Positions 1-5,716 of a stretch of DNA of 7,014 nt are shown here, piece by piece. The stretch is from positions 1 through 7,014 of the forward strand of contig DATKPK010000205.1 of assembly GCA_035524095.1 (NCBI GenBank). Reading direction: 5' to 3'. The position numbers were made by a program, and so were the translations under genes. Numbering within the stretch: position 1 is the first letter of the stretch; every line of letters starts with the position of its first letter. Origin of the DNA: DATJUF01 sp035524095 (GTDB taxonomy: Bacteria; Desulfobacterota; Binatia; Binatales; Binataceae). The notes beneath the pieces were generated by a model that was not told the DNA's origin, made no database searches, and saw only the letters and a list, made by a program, of their open reading frames with translations.

Positions 1-1213
1 AGAGTTTGGCAATCTGCGCGTCGCTCAGATTGGTCAACTCGTGCAGCAACCGCTCGTTATCCTCGCCGAGGCGGGCCGAACGCAATTCGGTGCGGTCGGG
101 CCAAGCGGAGAATTTCACCGGAACGGCGGGGATAGCGACCTTGCCGAGCTCGGGATCCTCAATCCAGCGGACGGTCTTGCGCTCATTCAGATGTGGATGC
201 TTGACTGCCTCATTGACCGTCAGCACGGGCGCGCAAGGAACCCGTTCCTTGTCGAGGGCGGCAATCACGGCGTCGCGCGATGGCATCGATGCCATCCACT
301 TTTCGATGATTTCCTTCAACTGGTCATTATTATCCCGGCGGCCGCGCGCGCCCTTGAAGCGCGGATCGCTGGCGAGCTCAGGCATTCCCATCGCGCGCGT
401 GAACGCGACCCATTGATGGGGCGTAGGAATCGTAAGGAAAACGTACTGGCCGTCGCGATAGTGAAAGATGCCGGTCGGGCCGCCCTGAGGATGCTGCGAG
501 CCGTTGCGGGTCGGGCGATATTTGTCGCCGCGCAGCGAGACCATCGGGACGTTGCTCTCGTGCATGTGGAAATAGGTATCGAGCAGCGAAGCGTCGAGGT
601 ATTGCCCTTCGCCGGTGCGCTCGCGATGGATCAGCGCAAAGCCGACCGCCATCGCAGCGGCTACACCGGTTGAGACGTCGCCGATCGCCATCGTGACGGC
701 TGAGGGCGCGCGGTCAGCCTCGCCGATACCATCAGTAACGCCCGCGTAGGCCTGACCGATGTAGTCATATCCGGCTTTGTCGGAGAGGGGCCCGGTTTGC
801 CCGGCCATCGAGATTGACAGCATGATGATCTGCGGGTTGACCTTTTTGATCTCCTCGTAGGAGAAGCCCAGGCGGTCGATTACTTTCGGGGCGAAATTTT
901 CGACGACGACATCGATCTTCGGCAGCATCGACATCACAAGTTCTTTCGCGCCGGGCTTTTTCAAGTCGATCGCGAAGCTGAGCTTGCTGTGATTGTGCTG
1001 CATATAATAGGTGCTGTGCGACGAATCCTTATGCTCGGGACGCTGCGAGCGCAGGCCTCCGGCTCGTACGCGGTCACCTTCTGGGGCGAGTTCGAGCTTG
1101 ATTACCTCGGCGCCCATCTCGGCCAGCAAACGAGTGCAGGTCGGGCCGGCGACAAATTGAGTGAAGTCCAGGACGCGATAGCCTTCGAGCATGCGCGGCT
1201 TATTCGACGACAT
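1..1213 (-). CDS. CaiB/BaiF family (class III) CoA-transferase, C-terminus cut by window edge
   Basis: Reading the minus strand from ATG at 1213 gives 404 codons without a stop, running off the left edge. Class III CoA-transferases move CoA between organic acids through an aspartyl-CoA thioester intermediate, in the cytoplasm. Visible family marks are the N-terminal block 'RVLDFTQFVAGP' (13-24), 'GAEVIKLE' (34-41), 'VVENFAP' (103-109), and 'AIGDVSTG' (176-183) with the predicted catalytic Asp179, followed by 'HRERTGEGQYLD' (196-207). A late 'ERVPCAPV' (323-330) and the closing 'RLGEDNERLL' (381-390) are also typical. Family members run about 390-410 residues, so only a few C-terminal residues should be missing. 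The start is set by GGAGGT at 1223-1228, 9 bases upstream. The CoA donor and acceptor cannot be told from sequence: carnitine, formyl/oxalate, racemase-like and aromatic-acid subfamilies share these motifs. It is in the same direction as the regulator pair but 244 bases away, so it probably has its own promoter. Confidence 0.93.
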   Translation of the reverse strand, partial: MSSNKPRMLEGYRVLDFTQFVAGPTCTRLLAEMGAEVIKLELAPEGDRVRAGGLRSQRPEHKDSSHSTYYMQHNHSKLSFAIDLKKPGAKELVMSMLPKIDVVVENFAPKVIDRLGFSYEEIKKVNPQIIMLSISMAGQTGPLSDKAGYDYIGQAYAGVTDGIGEADRAPSAVTMAIGDVSTGVAAAMAVGFALIHRERTGEGQYLDASLLDTYFHMHESNVPMVSLRGDKYRPTRNGSQHPQGGPTGIFHYRDGQYVFLTIPTPHQWVAFTRAMGMPELASDPRFKGARGRRDNNDQLKEIIEKWMASMPSRDAVIAALDKERVPCAPVLTVNEAVKHPHLNERKTVRWIEDPELGKVAIPAVPVKFSAWPDRTELRSARLGEDNERLLHELTNLSDAQIAKL

Positions 1214-1222
1214 TAATTTCGC

Positions 1223-1228
1223 ACCTCC
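1223..1228 (-). promoter_or_regulatory. Shine-Dalgarno GGAGGT of the CoA-transferase
   Basis: The plus-strand acctcc reads GGAGGT on the minus strand, with a 9-base spacer to the ATG at 1213. It fixes the CoA-transferase start. Confidence 0.75.
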
Positions 1229-1258
1229 GTCGTGCCAGGAAGAGAGCCTTAAGCTAAT

Positions 1259-1273
1259 GGTTGAGGCTCAACC
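1259..1273. promoter_or_regulatory. Perfect 15-base dyad, possible operator upstream of the CoA-transferase
   Basis: GGTTGAG-G-CTCAACC is a perfect 7+1+7 inverted repeat about 45 bases upstream of the CoA-transferase start, in a 244-base gap without a gene. A one-base centre cannot form a stable hairpin loop with all pairs intact, so a dimeric protein-binding site fits better than a terminator. On the minus strand a weak promoter-like pair (TGGACA, 17 bases, TAGGTT) runs into the dyad, where a repressor could act. The promoter match is poor at -10, so the regulatory role is inference. The rest of the gap (1274-1457) holds only short chance-level inverted repeats and no T-tract terminator that I can see. 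Confidence 0.35.
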
Positions 1274-1457
1274 TACAAAATGCCGCGCGGATTGTCCATT
1301 GTGGCGGCGTAAAGTTTGGTTGCCGGAGACGCAATGCCCAAGGCAACGCGAACCGGCCTGCACGTGCTGTGAGGTGGGTGGCCAGAGCCTCGGCGGAGAG
1401 TTGAGTTGTCAGCAGTCGGAGGGCCGGTTCGGGGTATCGGCGGACCGCGGCGAGCGG

Positions 1458-1907
1458 CTACTTGCGATCGCCGTTGCGATGCTCGAGGTTGGTCAAGGCG
1501 GCTTCGGTGGCACGGCCTGCCGCGACCACTTCCAGTTGCGCCCGAATCCGATTCGCGAGTTGGCGGCGGAAGACCGGCTTGGCCAGGAAGTCGCTGACGC
1601 CGAGCCGCATCCCCTCGGCACGGGCGTCGAGGTCGTCGCGCGCCGTTATCATGATGACAGGGATTTCGGCAGTCCGTCGCTCGTCTTTAAGCGCACGGCA
1701 GACCTCGAAGCCGTCCATATCCGGCATCATCAGGTCGAGCAAGATTACATCGACAGGATGCTCGCGGACCAGCCGCAGGCATTCGGCTCCGGAAACGGCT
1801 TCGACCGCAACGAATCCCTCACGCTGGAGATGCCGTGCGAGAATCGAAACGGTATCGGGGTCGTCGTCGACGACCATGATACGCGGTACTGTGTTGACTT
1901 CGTCCAT
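1458..1907 (-). CDS. Stand-alone response-regulator receiver protein (CheY-like)
   Basis: A 149-residue protein made of almost nothing but one receiver (REC) domain, which takes a phosphoryl group from a histidine kinase on a conserved Asp. The acidic pair is Asp14-Asp15 in 'VVDDDPD'. The phosphoacceptor is Asp58 in 'LLDLMMPDMDG', the switch Thr is Thr88 in 'IMITA', and the aromatic switch residue and Lys are Phe107 and Lys110 in 'FLAKP'. All phosphorylation residues are present. About 25 residues of helical, charged tail follow the REC domain, too short for a DNA-binding output domain. The start has a good Shine-Dalgarno (TGAGGTAA; GAGGT at 1917-1921) with a 9-base spacer. It lies 32 bases downstream of the sigma-54 activator on the same strand, so the two are probably co-transcribed. 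It may act in trans on that activator, which lacks its own receiver; this is inference. No histidine kinase is in the window. Confidence 0.95.
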   Translation of the reverse strand: MDEVNTVPRIMVVDDDPDTVSILARHLQREGFVAVEAVSGAECLRLVREHPVDVILLDLMMPDMDGFEVCRALKDERRTAEIPVIMITARDDLDARAEGMRLGVSDFLAKPVFRRQLANRIRAQLEVVAAGRATEAALTNLEHRNGDRK

Positions 1908-1939
1908 CTATAGGTTACCTCAAGAAGCCTACACCAAAG

Positions 1940-3055
1940 TCACGAGTCGTCGCGATCACTTATGTTGCCTGGTGCGATCACGCCGCATCGGCGGAGCTTG
2001 GCCGCAAACGTCGTGCGCTTGAGGCCAAGCAATCGTGCGGCCGCCTGCTTGTTGCCGCCGGTCTGCTTGAGTGCCTCGTTGATCATGCGCCCTTCAAGTT
2101 CCCGCACCATCGCATTCAGATTGATGCCGTTTTCGCCCAACGGAGTCGGGGTGCGGGTTTCAGTGATGCGAGTCCCGTTAACAAGATTAGCTGGCAAAAG
2201 CGGAGTATCGATAATCGCATCCTCGCATAGAATGACGAGGCGCTCGACCATGTTTTCCAATTCACGAACATTACCCGGCCAATCGTAAGACCACAGATGA
2301 ACCATCGCCTCACGCGTTACGTTCCAATCGCGGCCGGGCAACCGCGAGCGCATCCGATCAAGGAAATGCTCGATCAACAAGGGCACATCGGAGCGCCGCT
2401 CGCGCAAGGGTGGGATGATGATAGGCACGACCTGGAGACGATAGAACAGATCCTCGCGAAAGGTGTTTTTCTTGACGGAGGCGACGAGGTCGTTATTGCT
2501 AGCGGCGATAACACGCGTATCGACTTTGGCGGAGCGATCGGAGCCGACTGGGCGGACGATGCCGTCTTCGAGCACGCGCAGGAGCTTGGCCTGCAATTGC
2601 ATCGGCATCTCGCCGATCTCGTCGAGGAAGATCGTGCCGCCGTCGGCGGTGCTGAAAAGCCCATGGCGCTGGCCCGCTGCGCCGGTAAAGGCGCCGCGCT
2701 CGTGGCCGAACATCTCGGATTCCAGCAGTTCGTGAGGAATGGCGGCGCAATTGACCGGTACGAAGGGGCGGTTGCTGCGCGCTGAAAGCGAGTGGATAGC
2801 ATGCGCGACAATCTCTTTGCCGCTGCCGCTCTCGCCGGAAATCAGTACGGTCGCGTCGGTTGCGGCGACACGCTGAATCAATGCGCGCAACTTGACGATC
2901 GTCGGGTGTTCACCGATCAGGGCGCGCTCAGCCGACAGGCGGACGGCCGAGTCTGCCACCTTGGCCTCATATGCCATCCCGTTTGCCAATCTCCTTAGGA
3001 CACGAAGCTGAACAAGGAATCCTGCGTCGACTCCCACAGTAGTAGACATTTGCAT
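1940..3055 (-). CDS. Sigma-54-dependent transcriptional activator (AAA+ and Fis-type HTH) without a sensory domain
   Basis: A bacterial enhancer-binding protein that hydrolyses ATP to open promoters held by sigma-54 RNA polymerase. In order it shows Walker A 'GESGSGKE' (74-81), the sigma-54-contact loop 'GAFTGA' (121-126), Walker B 'TIFLDEIGE' (141-149), a sensor I region 'AASNNDL' (184-190), the arginine-finger segment 'FREDLFYRL' (199-207), sensor II 'WPGNVRELEN' (259-268) and a C-terminal Fis-type helix-turn-helix (about 326-357, 'GGNKQAAARLLGLKRTTF'). All motifs look intact. Only about 47 residues precede the AAA+ domain, so there is no receiver, GAF or PAS input domain, as in PspF- or HrpR/S-like activators. 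The start is uncertain: the ATG at 3055 and another at 3049 have no clear ribosome site, whereas TAAGGAG (2991-2997) lies 13 bases before an in-frame ATG at 2977, which would give 345 residues with the whole AAA+ domain. The receiver gene follows 32 bases downstream. Confidence 0.95.
   Translation of the reverse strand: MQMSTTVGVDAGFLVQLRVLRRLANGMAYEAKVADSAVRLSAERALIGEHPTIVKLRALIQRVAATDATVLISGESGSGKEIVAHAIHSLSARSNRPFVPVNCAAIPHELLESEMFGHERGAFTGAAGQRHGLFSTADGGTIFLDEIGEMPMQLQAKLLRVLEDGIVRPVGSDRSAKVDTRVIAASNNDLVASVKKNTFREDLFYRLQVVPIIIPPLRERRSDVPLLIEHFLDRMRSRLPGRDWNVTREAMVHLWSYDWPGNVRELENMVERLVILCEDAIIDTPLLPANLVNGTRITETRTPTPLGENGINLNAMVRELEGRMINEALKQTGGNKQAAARLLGLKRTTFAAKLRRCGVIAPGNISDRDDS
2991..2997 (-). 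promoter_or_regulatory. TAAGGAG, possible ribosome site for an internal start of the sigma-54 activator
   Basis: Minus-strand TAAGGAG sits 13 bases upstream of the in-frame ATG at 2977. The spacer is longer than ideal, but the motif is far better than anything before the ATG codons at 3055 or 3049. It favours, without proving, the shorter product. Confidence 0.35.
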
Positions 3056-3121
3056 AACGGCGCAATCCGTGATCGTAGAACTATCAACAGAGCCGCAGCT
3101 TAAGTGTGAACGTGAGACTGA

Positions 3122-3149
3122 TTGACAAATAGCTTGTCTTAACTGAAAT
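3122..3149 (+). promoter_or_regulatory. Sigma-70-like promoter match on the plus strand, overlapping a dyad
   Basis: A perfect TTGACA (3122-3127) is followed after 16 bases by TGAAAT (3144-3149), which matches TATAAT at four of six positions. The -35 overlaps an inverted repeat, GACAA-N5-TTGTC (3124-3138). It lies in the AT-richer 167-base gap between the sigma-54 activator and the pterin synthase homologue and points toward the 3' end of the latter, where no plus-strand gene is evident. Any transcript would be antisense. The dyad could instead be an operator for the activator gene on the other strand. The evidence is pattern matching only. Confidence 0.22.
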
Positions 3150-3222
3150 GGTAAATCAATAGAGGGCTAATCATCTTTAAGAGCGAGCATAGAGGTGCTC
3201 AGCTTCCTTAGGGCCGCAACGG

Positions 3223-3726
3223 TTAACCGACGCTCGGGTCGATATCTTGGCGAAAAATTGCCGCTTGCCCTGGACCTTCGGCCACCGAAATCTCAATCGA
3301 AACAATACCAGCGAGGGCGTCGCGGACGTGCAAGGCGTCGCGCAATTGGGTCCAGACGAATTGCGCAAGTTCCTCGGCAGAACTGTGCATGATCGGCAGC
3401 AGAGCAACGTCGGCGAGGGGGAAGGCGAAGCGATCATTCTCGTATTGGACAAGCAGTTGGCCGCCGATCTGCTCGATTTTGAGACAATCGCTGAGCGCCG
3501 GGATAATCGTGCGCTCGTCGAGGCGGTCGGCGATTTCCTTGGCGAGGCGTTTGATCAGGCCGAAATCCAGCACATAGCCGGTATCACCGAGACGGCCCTC
3601 GACGCGCACTCCAATTTGATAGTTGTGGCCATGCAGCGGCTCGCGAAAGCCCGGATAAGCAATGAAATGGGCCGAGGAAAACTTCAGGTTTTCCTTGGCC
3701 ACCTGAATCGAGAAACCACCTTTCAT
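3223..3726 (-). CDS. 6-pyruvoyl/6-carboxy-tetrahydropterin synthase (PTPS/QueD) family protein, Glu-type active site
   Basis: A 167-residue T-fold pterin enzyme homologue. COG0720 members rearrange dihydroneopterin triphosphate for queuosine, biopterin or folate synthesis. The zinc ligands are the expected His20 ('SSAHF') and His32 and His34 ('LHGHNY'). 'YVLDFGLIK' (51-59), 'HSSAEELA' (114-121) and Glu150 in 'VAEGPGQAA' match the pterin-binding parts. There is no Cys where QueD has one, in C-x3-HGH; instead Glu29 sits as E-x2-HGH, the arrangement I associate with PTPS-III proteins that replace dihydroneopterin aldolase in folate synthesis. The usual catalytic Asp-His pair reads Asp70-Glu71 ('LDER'), so the His is also lost. 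A segment of about 30 residues before 114 makes it longer than E. coli QueD. The ATG at 3726 is preferred; an in-frame TTG at 3732 is possible, and GAGG at 3737-3740 could serve either. It follows the cyclotransferase-like gene by 40 bases, with no queC, queE or folE in view. Confidence 0.88.
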   Translation of the reverse strand: MKGGFSIQVAKENLKFSSAHFIAYPGFREPLHGHNYQIGVRVEGRLGDTGYVLDFGLIKRLAKEIADRLDERTIIPALSDCLKIEQIGGQLLVQYENDRFAFPLADVALLPIMHSSAEELAQFVWTQLRDALHVRDALAGIVSIEISVAEGPGQAAIFRQDIDPSVG

Positions 3727-3766
3727 GGTCAAATCAGCCTCATCGCGAATGGTAGTCGGAGTACCG

Positions 3767-4780
3767 TCAGATGCCCGTTGAGCTTAGCAGAGCGCAGAGC
3801 GCCGGATGCGGTTGGCCACCGAAGGCGCTCAGGTAGCGAGTCTCGTCAAGCGAGGTTGCGCGTTGGAAACGCTCCCGCTCGCCCTCAGTTACAGCCGCGA
3901 GCCGATCGGCCAAATCATGTTTGCCGACGACGCCGTCATGCTGGTCCGCCGGATGATGCACGGCGGTAACCAGGTCGCTTACATCGATTCCATGATAGCC
4001 GCCAAGAAGGCATTCGACGTAATAGCCAACCTGACCGTGAGGGTCTATATCGAAAGTCGGATGGGCGAGCGCTTCGCTCAGGGTCAACAGACGGTCCATC
4101 CCGAAGCGAGAGCGTTTCGATCGCACCTGTGGGTCGCCGCTGCCCTCGAAGCCAGAGCCGATCGCGACAATCGCGACGCGGCCGTCATCGAGCGGCAGGG
4201 GATGGAAGATATAGCCGGGCGAGGTATAGCCGAGCAATTCCCGCAGGGCGCTTCGGTAGGCGAGCAAATTGAAGCGCGCACGCTGGGCGATGGCGAGCAG
4301 AAAGTCGCCGATTGGGGCGGCGGCATCATCGGCGCGATCGAGCAGTTCGTCAAGCTTGCCGGCGTCGTATTCTTCGCGGCGAGCGATTAACGGCGCGCTG
4401 TCGCGGTCGAAGACCAGGCCGAGGGCGCCGATCCCGGTCCCGGACGCATCGTGATCGGCAGTACGCCCATTGCCGTTCGCCGCGAGCGGCGCTGGCACGT
4501 TGCCATCAGCGTTCGCGCCGCCGGCTAAAGCGGGGATACTAATCGACCGGACCGACGCGACGATCGGTGAAGCAGGATCAATCGGTTCCAAGTCCATCGC
4601 AAGGTAGCGGCCATGACCCGTCGGTTTGGCGAGGCCGCGGCGGGCGTTATGGAGGTGGACCGGAAAGGCGTCTAGCGCGATAAGGCGGCTGGCGCCATTG
4701 CGCCGCTCGCTCAGCAGACCGTAACCGCTCAGGAGTGAACCATAGCCGATTACGAGCAGGGTACGATTTATCGCCGCCAA
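3767..4780 (-). CDS. Long gamma-glutamylcyclotransferase-like (AIG2/GGCT fold) protein
   Basis: A 337-residue protein. The N-terminus carries the GGCT-fold signature 'VIGYGSLLSGYGL' (10-22, with the YGSL substrate loop). A later 'LGLVFDRD' strand (120-127) leads into 'ARREEYDAG' (133-141), where Glu136 or Glu137 is the likely counterpart of the catalytic Glu. GGCT enzymes release gamma-glutamyl groups as 5-oxoproline. Between these parts lies a low-complexity Ala/Gly/Asn-rich insert (about 85-115) that looks like a surface loop. About 200 residues follow with no domain I recognise, containing 'LLGYTSPGYIFHPLP' (182-196) and 'YYVECLLGGYHGIDVSDL' (253-270). Typical GGCT proteins are 120-190 residues, so this is an extended form, and the substrate is unknown. 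The start is TTG at 4780, set by GGAGGT at 4790-4795 with a 9-base spacer; the next in-frame ATG is at residue 62, inside the fold. It is probably co-transcribed with the pterin synthase homologue 40 bases downstream. Confidence 0.75.
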   Translation of the reverse strand: MAAINRTLLVIGYGSLLSGYGLLSERRNGASRLIALDAFPVHLHNARRGLAKPTGHGRYLAMDLEPIDPASPIVASVRSISIPALAGGANADGNVPAPLAANGNGRTADHDASGTGIGALGLVFDRDSAPLIARREEYDAGKLDELLDRADDAAAPIGDFLLAIAQRARFNLLAYRSALRELLGYTSPGYIFHPLPLDDGRVAIVAIGSGFEGSGDPQVRSKRSRFGMDRLLTLSEALAHPTFDIDPHGQVGYYVECLLGGYHGIDVSDLVTAVHHPADQHDGVVGKHDLADRLAAVTEGERERFQRATSLDETRYLSAFGGQPHPALCALLSSTGI

Positions 4781-4789
4781 AAGATGGTT

Positions 4790-4795
4790 ACCTCC
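4790..4795 (-). promoter_or_regulatory. Shine-Dalgarno GGAGGT deciding a TTG start
   Basis: Plus-strand acctcc reads GGAGGT (as GGAGGTAA) on the minus strand, 9 bases before TTG at 4780. No ATG or GTG is suitably placed, so TTG is the start of the cyclotransferase-like gene. Confidence 0.75.
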
Positions 4796-5005
4796 AATAC
4801 TGTACGCCGAATGTTCAATCCATTACCGATTTACGTAGGATTATTTGCCGGGGACCATTTCCACCTTCACCAAGGATACGCCACTAGCGGCACGCATGCT
4901 CGCGGCCTTCGTTCGAATGAGGCATCAAAACCCTATGATTTTCGCAAGCCGCAGATAAGCCGCGCGACTCATTCGGCTATTTGACCGGGGGAATCGCTGC
5001 CAACT
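4796..5005. other. Divergent intergenic region between the cyclotransferase-like gene and the methyltransferase
   Basis: This region should hold the promoters of two diverging genes. I see no convincing -35/-10 pair on either strand. The clearest structure is an 8-base perfect inverted repeat, CGAATGAG (4914-4921) and CTCATTCG (4968-4975), with 46 bases between the arms. Base composition is more AT-rich than the flanking genes near both ends. A 66-codon plus-strand frame opening at 4784 has no ribosome site and no recognisable features. Confidence 0.4.
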
Positions 5006-5017
5006 AAGGTTTGCCGG

Positions 5018-5688
5018 ATGACGAAATTAATTCGGCTCAGGCGGAAGCTCCATCAAAGGCTTGGACGGCCGGATGGCGCGCTTGGGATGTATCTGCTGGG
5101 CTATCGCGAGTACGTCGGCGGGCTATGGGACGAGATCGGCAAGCTGCAATTCGACTTCATGATCAGTCGTGGCTTGCAACCGCGTCACGTTTTTCTCGAC
5201 GTCGCTTGCGGGCCGTTGCGGCTCGGCGTGCGGCTGATACCGTATCTCGATCGGGGCAACTACCTTGGCCTTGAGAAGGAAGAGCGGCTGGTAAAAATCG
5301 GCATCGCAAAGGAACTCGGCCCATCGCTCTACGCCAGTAAGGCACCGGAGTTCGTAATCTCGTCAAGCTTAGAGTTTGACAAATTCAGTAGGCAGCCGGA
5401 TTACGCCCTCGCGCAATCGCTTTTCACCCATTTGCGGGAGGAGGATATCGCATTGTGCATGAGCGAGTTCCGGCGATTCGTTAATCCGGGTTCAAGATTT
5501 TTCGCGACTTATTTCGTCGGCGACCACGTTCGGCGTCCGGGGGGGGTGAATCGAACGCATGTCATAAGTTCGTCTATACCCGGGACCAGGCCGAAGGCTT
5601 CGGACGTGATGCCGGATGGAAGCCGAATTATATCGGTAACTGGAGCCATCCCCGCGACCAGATGATCGTGGAGTATGTAGCGGCATAG
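5018..5688 (+). CDS. Class I SAM-dependent methyltransferase, reading frame broken at a G8 run
   Basis: A probable cytoplasmic methyltransferase of unknown substrate. The SAM-binding motif I is 'FLDVACGPLRLG' (59-70), the acidic residue at the end of strand 2 is Glu86 ('YLGLEKEE'), and 'DYALAQSLFTHLREEDI' (128-144) is the family's motif IV region. The ATG at 5018 has AAGG at 5006-5009 with an 8-base spacer. In the starting frame the protein ends at 5665 after 215 residues, but the last 40 or so are low-quality sequence. Shifting to the -1 frame at the G8 run (5539-5546) restores a sensible C-terminus, 'CHKFVYTRDQAEGFGRDAGW' then 'NYIGNWSHPRDQMIVEYV', ending at TAG 5686-5688 for a total of about 223 residues. 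The shift equals one missing G. It may be a sequencing or assembly error, a true mutation, or -1 slippage on G-GGG-GGG. It is the only plus-strand gene here and convergent with the lipoprotein gene. Confidence 0.85.
5539..5546 (+). other. Run of eight G at the methyltransferase frameshift
   Basis: The codons read CCG GGG GGG GTG in the starting frame. Stepping back one base gives CCG GGG, then GGG GGT GAA, which leads into the conserved C-terminal frame. Long G runs are hot spots for replication slippage, sequencing error and ribosomal -1 slippage. Confidence 0.8.
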
Positions 5689-5716
5689 CTAGTCATCAAG
5701 ATTAGGCGGGTAGTAG

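Noticed and set aside
41..673. Plus-strand frame of 210 codons opposite the CoA-transferase
   Set aside because: The minus strand encodes an intact CaiB/BaiF protein over the same bases; this frame shows no recognisable motif.
1217..1236. Minus-strand TGGCACG near the CoA-transferase start
   Set aside because: The GC dinucleotide is two bases out of place and the element would overlap the ribosome-binding site.
1319..1347. GTTGCC...GGCAAC inverted repeat in the gap left of the receiver gene
   Set aside because: Six-base arms with a 17-base loop and no T run; at chance level for this composition.
1191..1913. Long plus-strand frame opposite the receiver gene
   Set aside because: Antisense shadow of the receiver domain, whose motifs are complete on the minus strand; no homology seen in the plus-strand translation.
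3185..3200. Hairpin GAGCA-N6-TGCTC as a terminator of the pterin synthase transcript
   Set aside because: The five-pair stem lacks a real T tract after it; too weak to call.
3247..3969. Plus-strand frame of 240 codons spanning the pterin synthase homologue and the end of the cyclotransferase-like gene
   Set aside because: It crosses two well-supported minus-strand genes and their spacer, with no motif or ribosome site.
4889..4903. GGCACG-like -24 element for sigma-54 upstream of the methyltransferase
   Set aside because: The -24 half matches well, but the GC of a -12 element lies one base too far away; sigma-54 promoters tolerate almost no spacing change.
4894..4907. GG-N10-GC spacing on the minus strand, possible sigma-54 promoter for the cyclotransferase-like gene
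   Set aside because: Only the invariant GG and GC and a few neighbours match TGGCACG-N4-TTGC; this is expected by chance in GC-rich DNA.
4784..4984. Small plus-strand frame in the divergent intergenic region
   Set aside because: No Shine-Dalgarno before the ATG, and the start lies within the leader of the cyclotransferase-like gene; composition gives no support.
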